A stretch of 64,000 nt of DNA from Geobacteraceae bacterium (GTDB lineage Bacteria > Desulfobacterota > Desulfuromonadia > Geobacterales > Geobacteraceae). This document shows, piece by piece, positions 25,699 through 34,305 of this stretch. Each line of letters starts with the position of its first letter. The stretch's first letter is position 1. Both the position numbers and the translations under genes were made by a program. Where the stretch lies: assembly GCA_024281055.1 (NCBI GenBank), contig JAMXLF010000033.1:1-64000 (forward strand), written 5' to 3'. The notes below the pieces were generated by a model. The model was not told where the DNA came from. It saw only the letters and a list, made by a program, of their open reading frames with translations, and ran no database searches.

Positions 25699-27054
25699 AT
25701 GGCTGAAATGCAAGTCTCGATCGAAAAGATGGTCTTCGGGGGAGCGGGCTTTGGCCGTGCCGGGGGGAAAGCCTGCTTTGTCCCGTACACTGCGCCGGGT
25801 GATGAAGCTACCATCCGGGTGGTGAAAGACAAACGCTCGTATTTTGAGGGGGAAACGGTTAATCTGGTCACCACATCCTCCCTGAGGACGATGCCATGTT
25901 GTCCGATATTTGGTCGCTGCGGCGGGTGCAACTGGCAGCACCTCACCTATGACGAACAGCTTTCCCAAAAAGAGGAGATATTCGCTGAGTTTCTCCGGCG
26001 AGCCGGCCGAATCGGTCGCGAACGTATCGCTCCCATCGTAGCAGCGCCCGAGCCCTACGGTTATCGGTCCAGGGTCCAGCTCAAGGTGCGATCCGTTGCC
26101 GGTGAGGTGCATATCGGCTTCTATCGCACAGGTTCCCATTTTGTCGTTGATGTGCCCGACCGCTGTGCCATTGCCTGCCCTGCCATCAACGAGCTCTTTA
26201 GCGGTCTGCGCTCCGCCCTGGCGATGTGTCCCGAAAAGGACAAGGTTCCACAGATCGATGTGGCCACCGGCGATGATGCTACCTCCATTCTGACGTTCCA
26301 CTACATCGGTGACAAGTTGGAGGATTTTCGGGCATTTCTGCAGGAAGCTGTTACCTTGCTCCCTTCGGCCGGGGGAATACTCCTGCAGCAGGGAAGGAAG
26401 ACGACCCTGGAGAAGGTGACAGGGGCGGGAAGTCTTTCCTACCGGGTTCCAGCCGATTACTTTCCCGGCGTGGCCGAAACCGTGCTGTCCTTCAGGGGAG
26501 GTGGGTTCTCTCAGGTTAATTATCGCCAAAACCTGGCACTGCTTGCAATCGTCCACCGGCTAGCCGGGTTTACCGGCAAGGAGAGGGTACTGGACCTTTT
26601 TTGCGGTAACGGCAATTTCGCAGTTCCCTTGGCACGCTACGCCGCCGATGTCATCGGAATCGAGGCGTATGAGCCGTCGATTATGGATGCTGTGGGCAAC
26701 GCCCGGGCGAATGGAGTGACCAATGCCGCCTTTAAGTCGATTGATGCCGCTGAAGGGGTGGGGCAATTGGTTGCTGCCGGAGAACGGTTCGACCTGGTGC
26801 TGCTTGATCCGCCAAGAACAGGGGCTGCGGAGGTGGTGCGCCGCATCCATCTTCTCAAACCTCGATCGATAATCTACGTTTCCTGTGATCCTGCCACCCT
26901 CGCCAGAGATATCGGGGTGCTGCAAAGATCCGGGTACGAGGTTGTCATGAGCTGTCCGGTCGACATGTTTCCCCAGACATACCATATCGAAAGTGTGACG
27001 CTTCTTGAGCCAACCGGTGCGGACAGCACCGAATGCCCAATTACCGGAGGATAA
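25699..27054 (+). CDS. rlmD: 23S rRNA (uracil-C5)-methyltransferase, RumA/RlmD type
   Basis: The 451-residue protein has an N-terminal TRAM-like domain (EKMVFGGAGFGR, GDEATIRVVKDKRSYFEG), then an iron-sulfur cluster motif (CPIFGRCGGCNWQHL plus an upstream cysteine) and a SAM-dependent RumA/TrmA catalytic domain: VLDLFCGNGNFAVPLA, LLDPPRTGA and the catalytic cysteine in YVSCDPATLARD. It makes 5-methyluridine in 23S rRNA, but whether it modifies one or two positions (RlmD or RlmCD) is not predictable here. GTG/ATG ambiguity is absent: ATG 25699 follows the preceding stop directly. Confidence 0.92.
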   Translation: MAEMQVSIEKMVFGGAGFGRAGGKACFVPYTAPGDEATIRVVKDKRSYFEGETVNLVTTSSLRTMPCCPIFGRCGGCNWQHLTYDEQLSQKEEIFAEFLRRAGRIGRERIAPIVAAPEPYGYRSRVQLKVRSVAGEVHIGFYRTGSHFVVDVPDRCAIACPAINELFSGLRSALAMCPEKDKVPQIDVATGDDATSILTFHYIGDKLEDFRAFLQEAVTLLPSAGGILLQQGRKTTLEKVTGAGSLSYRVPADYFPGVAETVLSFRGGGFSQVNYRQNLALLAIVHRLAGFTGKERVLDLFCGNGNFAVPLARYAADVIGIEAYEPSIMDAVGNARANGVTNAAFKSIDAAEGVGQLVAAGERFDLVLLDPPRTGAAEVVRRIHLLKPRSIIYVSCDPATLARDIGVLQRSGYEVVMSCPVDMFPQTYHIESVTLLEPTGADSTECPITGG

Positions 27055-27058
27055 GTCG

Positions 27059-28081
27059 ATGCTGTTCAAGAAGTTCTTCAATAGGGATTATCGCTATTAC
27101 CGGGAAAAAGGGGAACAGCATCTTGCGCAGCAGCGGTATGCCGACGCCAGACTCGCGTTTCAGGAATCCCTGCAAAAATTACCCGAGGTCACCGAAAATA
27201 TCACATCTGAGAAGCGAGAGATCGAGGAGAAGCTGGCTAAAGCAGGGGATGGACTCGGGCTTTTGAATCTGTCGGAAGCGGAGCATGCGTTACGCCGGGG
27301 TGAATATGAAAAGGCGCGGGAGTATATCCATCTCGCGTTAGAGCTGGCAGAAGACGTAACTATTCGGGAAAAGGCTGAAGCATTTCTGAAAAACGCCGGA
27401 GCTGACAGTTCACGATCCACGACAGTCGTCGCAGAAAACAAGTGTGCGGGATGTGCTGGCACCGTGGACGTATCCACGGGAAATGCACATGTTAGCGATG
27501 ATAAGTTACCACCCGAAGACAGGTTCGAACTCCTGATCCAGACCCTTCCTCAAGACCTGGTTGAGCGATATGCAGGTTTGGGAGAGAAATTTGCATACGC
27601 GTATCTGCTGGCGCATGACGGTGAAGTGGATGCTGCCCGTGAAATATTCGAGGAAATGCTGGCACAAGGGGAGAGCGACCTTCTTCACTACGAATTGTCG
27701 GTAATTGCATACAGGAACGGTGATGTCGCGGAATGCGAAAGGCATCTGTGTCGTGCCCTTGAGCTTTGCGACAGGAACTCCCTGTGCTATCTGGCTCTGG
27801 TGCACCTGCTGATAGATACCCACCGCACTGCCGAGGCGGTTCCCCTTCTCCATTGCATGCTGGATAAAGGGGCAGCGTCTGACCAGGCCACTTTCTTACT
27901 CGGTGAGGTGCATGCGCTCCTCGATGATAATGAGCAGGCGATGGATTGGTTTTCCCGTTCCCTTTCTTTTCCGAGTTATGCGAAGGCCGCCGCGGAAAGG
28001 CTCATCCCACTCCTGGAGACTTGCGGGCGACGTGAGGATGCTGCATATTTATTCAAGCGCTATCTAAAGGGATGCTGCTGA
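27059..28081 (+). CDS. TPR-repeat protein with a CxxC motif
   Basis: This 340-residue soluble protein is built of tetratricopeptide-like helical pairs. N-terminal repeats (HLAQQRYADARLAFQESLQK, LRRGEYEKAREYIHLALEL) are followed by a linker with ENKCAGCAG (CxxC) and C-terminal repeats (AAREIFEEMLAQGESD, NEQAMDWFSRSLSF). No signal peptide is seen. GGAGG at 27046-27050 supports the ATG at 27059. It follows the RNA methyltransferase by 4 bases. TPR arrays mediate protein contacts; the CxxC could bind a metal. The partner is unknown. Confidence 0.8.
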   Translation: MLFKKFFNRDYRYYREKGEQHLAQQRYADARLAFQESLQKLPEVTENITSEKREIEEKLAKAGDGLGLLNLSEAEHALRRGEYEKAREYIHLALELAEDVTIREKAEAFLKNAGADSSRSTTVVAENKCAGCAGTVDVSTGNAHVSDDKLPPEDRFELLIQTLPQDLVERYAGLGEKFAYAYLLAHDGEVDAAREIFEEMLAQGESDLLHYELSVIAYRNGDVAECERHLCRALELCDRNSLCYLALVHLLIDTHRTAEAVPLLHCMLDKGAASDQATFLLGEVHALLDDNEQAMDWFSRSLSFPSYAKAAAERLIPLLETCGRREDAAYLFKRYLKGCC

Positions 28082-28167
28082 CCGATTGGCCCCCTAAATC
28101 GCCATTGCGCATCTGGTCGCAACCTTAGTGCTTCATACTGTTCGATTCAATTAATGGAGGGCACGCA

Positions 28168-28443
28168 ATGAACAAATCTGAATTGATCGATGCGCTGGCT
28201 GCGCAAAAAGGCATTTCTTTTAAAAAGGCAGAGGAAATTATCAATACTGTCTTCGATGCGATGACAACATCCTTGATTTCAGGAGAACGAATTGAAATAA
28301 GGGGGTTTGGCAGCTTTGTCATCAAGGAATACAAGGCGTATACCGGGCGAAATCCCAAGACTGGCGAGTCCATTAGTGTAAAGCCGAAAAAGCTCCCATT
28401 TTTCAAAGTAGGTAAGGAACTAAAAGAGAGGGTGTCCCTTTAG
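28168..28443 (+). CDS. HU/IHF-family DNA-binding protein
   Basis: This 91-residue histone-like protein has the full HU/IHF fold: helices MNKSELIDALAAQKGI and EIINTVFDAMTTSL, the beta-arm start RIEIRGFGSFVIKEY and the DNA-contacting segment TGRNPKTGE. It bends DNA as a dimer. The proline-bearing NPKTGE tip and the IEIRGFGSF signature fit integration host factor-type subunits as well as HU, so the subtype is left open. GGAGGG precedes the ATG. It is monocistronic, with a long gap downstream. Confidence 0.95.
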   Translation: MNKSELIDALAAQKGISFKKAEEIINTVFDAMTTSLISGERIEIRGFGSFVIKEYKAYTGRNPKTGESISVKPKKLPFFKVGKELKERVSL

Positions 28444-28932
28444 CATCATGCGATAACTTTCTCTACTCTGCCGGAGGAAGGACCGAATAGCATTCTGTTG
28501 AATCCTGTTCTGTGCTGATTATCTATACCAGCCTGGACAGGTTTTTTTTTGTTACAGGACTCATGACAATTACTATTACGGCACGAACCTGGGGTGCATG
28601 ATGGGCGAGAGTTTGTTTTACGCAGCAAAATTCAAATGTAATGCAAAGGTGTGTATCAAGATAAACAATCAGTGATTGTCGCTCCTATTAATATTGACTT
28701 TCAAGGTTGGTTAATGATATGTTTCAGGCCGCAAATGGTGCATATCGCTAGTGTATCTCTGCATGTTACAAGGAATATGCTTTCTTCTGCCAAGCCTGCT
28801 AGTCAATAAATTTATTAATTGTTAATTAGCACTTACAAATCATGCTATTATTACGTCGTTTATCAGCTGTAATTTCTGTTAACTTGCTGTTAGCAGCTTG
28901 AATCGGCTGGGTCGGGGGCAGAAAGCTCTTCC
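28444..28932. other. 489-bp intergenic region before the lipid cluster
   Basis: No gene is supported. A run of nine to ten T (28542-28550) follows a weak inverted repeat CCTGT (28504-28508) / ACAGG (28537-28541) and may terminate the HU/IHF transcript. The rest is very AT-rich. Just before the next gene, CTGTTAAC (28876-28883) and CTGTTAGC (28887-28894) form a direct repeat with an 11-base period, and TATTAT near 28850 could be a -10 box. These may be the control region of the HemN-like gene. Confidence 0.45.
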
Positions 28933-30321
28933 ATGAAACGAACAGAAATCCTAGCAACAATCAGAAGTGAATTGTTCTATGGCGCTTCCAATTACACAAA
29001 AAGCCAACCTGATCTTTTTGTTCCTCATCGCTTTCAAATAGTTGCCCCGTCACGGGTCGGCGCTTTCCTTGAAACGGTAAAGGAAAGTATAACAGAAGAA
29101 GAAATATTGTTATACGTTCATCTGCCTTTTTGCTTTTCTGAGTGCCTATTCTGTAATTCATTTCCCCATCATGTTGATAAACAGGTGCAGCAGAACTACT
29201 TGGAGCACCTCGTCAAAGAGATAGACCTCTTTTCCGCTCATGGCGTATTTGACGGGAAGAAGGCCAAGTGCATTTACTTTGGTGGGGGGACTCCGACATC
29301 ATTTCCCGATGAAGATATTAAGCGTATAATTGACAAAATAACTTCATGCATAGATTTGACAGAGAATTGCAATATTACGTCAGAAGCACATCCGGCAACG
29401 CTTGACAACAAAAAAAGGATAGTCGAGCTGTCTAAGATCGGTCTCAAACGGATCAGCATCGGTTGTCAAACTTTCGATCCCGATGTTCTCTCTCTTTGCA
29501 ACAGATACAATACTGCATCCCAAGTAAAACGGATCGTTCATACTGTTCAGGATGCGGGCCTGGCCATAAATATTGACATGATGACAGGGCTCCCCGGTCA
29601 GACAATTGCCAGCGTTAGAAACGACCTCGATATTCTGGAAGGAGTGAAACCGAACGCGATAGAGTATATCAGGCACGAAATTGTCAACCCGCTTGTTGTC
29701 GAGCTTTATCGGGAACGACCAGATTTGGTGGTTCAAGACAACGCCCTCTTTGAAATGGTACTCCTTACACAGGAATGGATGGAAAAATTCGGTTATGAAC
29801 AAAATGGTCGATACAGCAATGATACCCAGTGGGAATATCGTTACCACTGGCTTAAAGAAGTGCCGATCATCGCCTTCGGTTCCCGGACCAGATCGTACAC
29901 AAAGACTATCTGCTACGACAAACACGAAGACTTGGACACCTATTCGCGACTAATTGGAAAAGGGATTCCGCCGGTTGGCAGGTACATTCCCCTCACAATA
30001 AAGGAGCAGATGTACAGGTCTCTCATTTTGGGGCTGCAATTAAAGAGTGGAGTTGACATAAAACGGTTCTACAATAGTTACAACGATTACCCATCAAGAG
30101 TTTTTAACTCTTTATTATTGAAACTTGAGACATACGGATGTCTCGAGCATGATGATATTTCTCTTAAACTGACAAAGTATGGTGCTTACTTCGTCGAAGA
30201 TATCTGTGATAACATAATTGATACTGCTTTAAAAGAAGTATCTGGAGAACTTGTGCGTGCTCCACATTCAGAAGGCAGCAAATCATCAAGATTGAACAGC
30301 CTTGAATCAAGAGTTACTTAG
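28933..30321 (+). CDS. HemN/HemW-like radical SAM protein
   Basis: This 462-residue protein belongs to the coproporphyrinogen III oxidase-like radical SAM family. The cluster cysteines are C67, C71 and C74 in FCFSECLFC, followed by FGGGTPT, the SEAHPATL stretch, GLKRISIGCQTFDPDVL and NIDMMTGLPGQT, all typical of HemN/HemW relatives. A HemN_C-like helical region ends the protein. It lies 168 bases upstream of the fabG-led operon and is AT-richer than most genes there. Besides haem synthesis or haem insertion, relatives act as methylases, cyclopropanases and haem-degrading enzymes. Its position suggests acyl-chain modification, but that is inference. Confidence 0.82.
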   Translation: MKRTEILATIRSELFYGASNYTKSQPDLFVPHRFQIVAPSRVGAFLETVKESITEEEILLYVHLPFCFSECLFCNSFPHHVDKQVQQNYLEHLVKEIDLFSAHGVFDGKKAKCIYFGGGTPTSFPDEDIKRIIDKITSCIDLTENCNITSEAHPATLDNKKRIVELSKIGLKRISIGCQTFDPDVLSLCNRYNTASQVKRIVHTVQDAGLAINIDMMTGLPGQTIASVRNDLDILEGVKPNAIEYIRHEIVNPLVVELYRERPDLVVQDNALFEMVLLTQEWMEKFGYEQNGRYSNDTQWEYRYHWLKEVPIIAFGSRTRSYTKTICYDKHEDLDTYSRLIGKGIPPVGRYIPLTIKEQMYRSLILGLQLKSGVDIKRFYNSYNDYPSRVFNSLLLKLETYGCLEHDDISLKLTKYGAYFVEDICDNIIDTALKEVSGELVRAPHSEGSKSSRLNSLESRVT

Positions 30322-30402
30322 TAGGCCTGAATATTCTGTGATTCCAGTTAATTATCTCGCAATTCTGTCCCGACAGACCCAGATTTGGTTCACAGATTTG
30401 GC

Positions 30403-30431
30403 TTGACGGACGAAAAGCCGGGTGCTAAGCT
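30403..30431 (+). promoter_or_regulatory. Tentative promoter for the large lipid operon
   Basis: TTGACG (30403-30408) and TAAGCT (30426-30431) are 17 bases apart in the 167-base gap before fabG. A second possible -35, TTGACC (30445-30450), has TATTAG 17 bases later (30468-30473), but that would start transcription almost at the ribosome site. Both are weak; at least one promoter is expected here. Confidence 0.3.
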
Positions 30432-30488
30432 GACAAATCCATCTTTGACCCTACATTAGATGAAGTATATTAGTTGCGGTGATCGTTG

Positions 30489-31223
30489 ATGCAGGTGCAG
30501 ACTAGGAAAATTGCTTTGGTAATCGGTGGCAGTCGTGGGATTGGGCGTGCAATCGCGTTGAGGCTGGCGCGGTCCGGTTTTGACATCTGGTTGACGTACA
30601 AGGGAAATCACGAGGCGGCCCGGAGCGCGCAAGTTGATATTGAAGCTGCAGGAAGCTCCTGCGAGCTCATTCCTTTCGATGTCTCCAGTTTCGATGAGAC
30701 TGAGGCAGCCCTCGGCAGTCGTCTGGAATCAGTCACCCCTGAGGTGCTCGTCTACAATTCGGGGGTTGTCCGGGACAATCTCCTTATGTGGATGACCCGG
30801 GATGAATGGGATGCGGTTCTCTCTACGAACCTGGACGGTTTCTTCAATGTCACTCGTGCGGTCATCTTTTCAATGCTGAAGGCGAAACGTGGCCGTATTG
30901 TTGTGGTGTCTTCTACGTCTGGCCAGATCGGGCAGGCGGGCCAGGTGAATTACTCCGCTTCAAAGGCCGGCTTGATCGGAGCAGCAAAGGCATTGGCGCG
31001 GGAAGTCGGCAAAAAGAATATCTTCGTCAATGTGGTAGCCCCCGGCTTTATCGAAACTGAAATGACCTCTGACATTCCCAAGGAGCATGTACTTCCCCTG
31101 ATTCCGCTCAACCGCGTTGGCACAACTGAAGATGTTGCATCCGTCGTCAATTTTCTTTGTACAGAAGAACATATGTATATCCATGGACAGGTTATCGGGA
31201 TAAACGGTGGACTGGCGATGTAG
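30489..31223 (+). CDS. fabG: 3-oxoacyl-ACP reductase (FabG/ApeQ-like)
   Basis: This 244-residue short-chain dehydrogenase has the NADPH-binding GGSRGIGRAIALRLA, the NSG segment, the catalytic serine in VVSSTSGQIG and the Y-x3-K pair in NYSASKAGL. It reduces the beta-ketoacyl-ACP made by the ketosynthases of this operon. The ATG at 30489 is preceded by GGTGA. It is the first gene of the block ending at 61322. A ketoreductase of this type (ApeQ) is one of the core enzymes of aryl polyene clusters, with which the block shares many parts. Confidence 0.9.
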   Translation: MQVQTRKIALVIGGSRGIGRAIALRLARSGFDIWLTYKGNHEAARSAQVDIEAAGSSCELIPFDVSSFDETEAALGSRLESVTPEVLVYNSGVVRDNLLMWMTRDEWDAVLSTNLDGFFNVTRAVIFSMLKAKRGRIVVVSSTSGQIGQAGQVNYSASKAGLIGAAKALAREVGKKNIFVNVVAPGFIETEMTSDIPKEHVLPLIPLNRVGTTEDVASVVNFLCTEEHMYIHGQVIGINGGLAM

Positions 31224-31292
31224 CTTGTCTCGCAGGCGGAGCAGAAACCTGGATCAAAGATAAACTCTGTTTTTACGAAGTTGGCTGTCTAA

Positions 31293-32786
31293 ATGAAAAA
31301 GTATGATCACATCGTTGTGGGAAGTGGCATCAGTGGGTTGACGATGTCCCTGTTGCTCGCGATGAGCGGGCGCAAGATACTGCTGATCGAGAAAAGTCCG
31401 CGAATCGGCGGCTCCCTGTCGCGTTTCACGAGAATCGGCATTCCTTTCGAAACCGGGTTTCATTTCACGGGTGGATTGCAGGAGGGGGGGATACTCTCGG
31501 ACATCCTGGAATTCCTCGGTATGCGAGATGCCGTTGAGCCTATTTTCCTCTCAAGTCCCTCCGAAAACCAGTTTATTTTCGAGTCTGCCGGCAGAACGTT
31601 TGAGCACCCCAACGGAATCAAAAACGTTATAGAACAATTCAAAACGTATTTTCCCGACGATGCGCTCGCTGTCGACAGGTATTTTGAGATGGTCCAGTCG
31701 GTCTGCAACCGGACCCCCTCTCTCAACATTCGTGCAAATACGATCACTCTGCCGAACCTTGACGAGGATTATGTTTCGCTCGACGAAGTCCTGAGCGGCC
31801 TGACATCCAACAAACTTCTGCGCGGATTGCTGTCCGGATATGCCATGTGTTACGGGGTTCGCCCCAGTGAGATATCGTTCGCGAATCACAGTCGTATGGT
31901 TCTCAATTTCTATGAATCCATCGCTTTCGTCAAGGAGGGCGGTGATGCCTTCGTCAAGGCGTTCCAGGAAAAGTTTAAGGAATATGATGTAGATATCCGC
32001 TGCGGAACGTTTATGACGGAACTGGCGGACATCCGATCAAGCATAGTGAACCGCTTCGTTCTGAATACCGGCGAAGAAGTCTCGGCCGATTCATGCGTAT
32101 TCACGATTCATCCTCTGGACATACTGAAACTACTGCCGGAAAAGTACTACAGCAGGGCGTTTGCGAGCCGGGTGGAGGGGTTCGAGTCATCGATCGGATT
32201 TTTTTCAGTTTTTGGCATGCTTAAGGAGGGAAGTAGGGATCCTAATCCCGATGCGTCGATCATGTCGCTCTTTCCGGATGCCGATATCAATAAGCTGCTT
32301 GATCCTGCCTATGCAGGGACACCAGCCTTGGTCCTCATAAAGTCTCCGAACCAGGCTGGAAGGAAGGGACTCTGCATCCTTGAGCCCTCCTTTGTCGAAC
32401 ACGTCGCTGCTTGGAGAGATTCCTCCAGAGGGATGAGACCTCAGTCGTACCTCGACTATAAGAAAGCGCGCCTGGACGCCATCAGGGAGCACCTCTGCAG
32501 CGTGATCCCTGCATTTCACGACAGCCTGGAATTCAGTGACGCAGGGTCAATACTTACCTTCAAGGACTACTTGAACAGTCCTGATGGAAGTGCCTATGGT
32601 GTCAAGCAAAAACTGAGGCAATTCAATCTTATTGGAAAACTACCGCTGCATAACCTGTTTGCCGCGGGGCAGAGCGCTCTCCTGCCCGGCATTATCGGAG
32701 CCATGATGTCGTCTCTCATTGTGGGCCGCGCGGTGATAGGGAAAGAACATTACGGAAGTCTTTTGAATCGGTCGTTATGTCATTGA
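31293..32786 (+). CDS. CrtI-like FAD-dependent oxidoreductase/desaturase
   Basis: This 497-residue flavoprotein has an N-terminal dinucleotide-binding motif (HIVVGSGISGLTMSLLLA, ending in EKSPRIGGSLSRF) and a C-terminal FAD block (NLFAAGQSALLPGIIGAM). It resembles phytoene desaturases and retinol saturases: GIPFETGFHFTGGL is a typical early segment. Such enzymes remove or add hydrogens on conjugated polyenes, so it may tune unsaturation of the acyl chain. Its last 10 bases overlap the first ketosynthase. Carotenoid synthesis genes are not present, so a carotenoid substrate is unlikely. Confidence 0.88.
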   Translation: MKKYDHIVVGSGISGLTMSLLLAMSGRKILLIEKSPRIGGSLSRFTRIGIPFETGFHFTGGLQEGGILSDILEFLGMRDAVEPIFLSSPSENQFIFESAGRTFEHPNGIKNVIEQFKTYFPDDALAVDRYFEMVQSVCNRTPSLNIRANTITLPNLDEDYVSLDEVLSGLTSNKLLRGLLSGYAMCYGVRPSEISFANHSRMVLNFYESIAFVKEGGDAFVKAFQEKFKEYDVDIRCGTFMTELADIRSSIVNRFVLNTGEEVSADSCVFTIHPLDILKLLPEKYYSRAFASRVEGFESSIGFFSVFGMLKEGSRDPNPDASIMSLFPDADINKLLDPAYAGTPALVLIKSPNQAGRKGLCILEPSFVEHVAAWRDSSRGMRPQSYLDYKKARLDAIREHLCSVIPAFHDSLEFSDAGSILTFKDYLNSPDGSAYGVKQKLRQFNLIGKLPLHNLFAAGQSALLPGIIGAMMSSLIVGRAVIGKEHYGSLLNRSLCH

Positions 32787-34003
32787 AGCGTGCCGTCATA
32801 ACAGGGTTGGGCGTAGTTTCGCCATTCGGTAACGGCGTTGCCGCACTCATGGCAGGGATTGAGCAGGGGCGGAGCGCTGTCCGGCACATGGCCGGCTGGG
32901 AAGAGTACATCGGCCTCCAGAGCCTTGTTGGAGCTCCGGTTGACATGCAGGACGAAAAGCGCATTCCCCGACAAAAGCGTCGTTCCATGGGGCGAATGAG
33001 CATCTTTGCCGCTCAGGCTGCCGACGAAGCACTTGCCGATGCCGGCATTACTCTGGCCGATGAAGACCTTTGGCGGGTCGGGTGCGTGGTCGGATCCACA
33101 ATGGGGAGCGCCAAAAGCATCAACGATGCCTTCGAGATCATGCTCCCCAACAAGGACTTGAGCCATCTGAATTCGACCATGTTCTTCCAATGCATGTCGC
33201 ATACGGCAGCGGTGAATATGGCTCAGTATCTTGGCCTGAACGGAATGATCGTGGCACCTGCCGCAGCTTGCGCATCATCTCTCCATGCCATCGGAACCGC
33301 GTATGATCTGATCAGGCTCGGCAGACAAGATGTCCTTTTATGCGGAGGCGCTGAAGAGTTACACCCCACGGTGACAGGGTCTTTTGATATTCTCTTTGCG
33401 ACGTCGACTAAATACAATGACACTCCTTGGAAAACGCCGCGACCCTTCGATAAGGATCGTGACGGATTGGTCTGCGGCGAAGGCAGCGGGATCCTGGTTC
33501 TGGAAGAGTATGAGAGGGCTGTTGCACGAAATGCCAGGATTTACGCCGAAGTGGTAGGGTATAGTTCGACGGCAAACGGTTTTCACGTGAGCCAGTCGAA
33601 CAGAGAATCAATCGGCGTGTGCATGCGGCAGGCGTTGGGCGATGCCGGGTTGGAGACGCAAGAGATCGATTATATCAATGCCCATGCCACGGCAACACTT
33701 CAGGGCGACCAGGAAGAGGCTGAGGCTATCAGGGACATTTTCGGCGCATCGGTCCCCGTGAGCAGCCTGAAGGGATACATCGGCCATACCCTTGGCGCAT
33801 CAGGGGCGATCGAACTCGGGGCGACACTAAAGATGATGGAGCAGGACGTGATCTACCCGACCTTGAATCTTGAGACGGTCAGCCCGGACTGTGATGGCGT
33901 TTACCATGTCCTGCAGCAGATCAACAGACCCGTGAAGGCCGTGATGAAGAGCGGGTTTGCCTTCGGTGGCATTAACGCGGCACTGATCTGCAAAAAACTT
34001 TGA
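32777..34003 (+). CDS. Beta-ketoacyl-ACP synthase (FabF-type), first
   Basis: This 408-residue condensing enzyme has a complete active site: C165 in AAACASSLHAIG, a histidine in NAHATATLQGD and a second histidine in GYIGHTLGASGAIEL. The PFDKDRDGLVCGEG segment is also conserved. It elongates acyl-ACP with malonyl-ACP. It overlaps the CrtI-like gene by 10 bases and is followed after 33 bases by an ACP gene. Aryl polyene clusters have one stand-alone ketosynthase (ApeR) besides a ketosynthase/partner pair; this gene may fill that position. Confidence 0.92.
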   Translation: MSLKRAVITGLGVVSPFGNGVAALMAGIEQGRSAVRHMAGWEEYIGLQSLVGAPVDMQDEKRIPRQKRRSMGRMSIFAAQAADEALADAGITLADEDLWRVGCVVGSTMGSAKSINDAFEIMLPNKDLSHLNSTMFFQCMSHTAAVNMAQYLGLNGMIVAPAAACASSLHAIGTAYDLIRLGRQDVLLCGGAEELHPTVTGSFDILFATSTKYNDTPWKTPRPFDKDRDGLVCGEGSGILVLEEYERAVARNARIYAEVVGYSSTANGFHVSQSNRESIGVCMRQALGDAGLETQEIDYINAHATATLQGDQEEAEAIRDIFGASVPVSSLKGYIGHTLGASGAIELGATLKMMEQDVIYPTLNLETVSPDCDGVYHVLQQINRPVKAVMKSGFAFGGINAALICKKL

Positions 34004-34036
34004 ACCAGTTCCGAGATGTCCATCGGGGAGGAATAC

Positions 34037-34303
34037 ATGACTGAACAGGAGATCATCGACAAGACAAACCAGGTCTTCGAGGAATCCTTTGAAATTGAAA
34101 GAAAGCGACTGGTACCGGACGCACAGATATTTTCCGACCTGGGGCTTGACAGTCTCGACATCGTGGACTTGATCGTTGCATTGCAGAACAGTTTCGGTGT
34201 CAAGATAAGAAATGAGGAAAAGGTGCGAGAAATCCGTACGCTCCAGGACATCTATCACTTTATTTATGCCATCAAGAACGGAGAAGGCACATCGGACACA
34301 TAA
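34037..34303 (+). CDS. Acyl carrier protein, first
   Basis: This 88-residue ACP has the phosphopantetheine serine S39 in LGLDSLDIVDLI. The following helices (VALQNSFGVKI, LQDIYHFIYAI) match the ACP fold. GGAGG directly upstream selects the ATG at 34037 rather than 34016. It lies between a ketosynthase and a PlsC-like acyltransferase. It carries the growing chain, but which of the three ACPs is used for priming, elongation or tailoring is not visible. Confidence 0.93.
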   Translation: MTEQEIIDKTNQVFEESFEIERKRLVPDAQIFSDLGLDSLDIVDLIVALQNSFGVKIRNEEKVREIRTLQDIYHFIYAIKNGEGTSDT

Positions 34304-34305
34304 CG

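Noticed and set aside
28500-28550. Strong intrinsic terminator after the HU/IHF gene
   Set aside because: The T-run is good, but the only stem is 5 bp with a 28-base loop, so it is noted only as weak.
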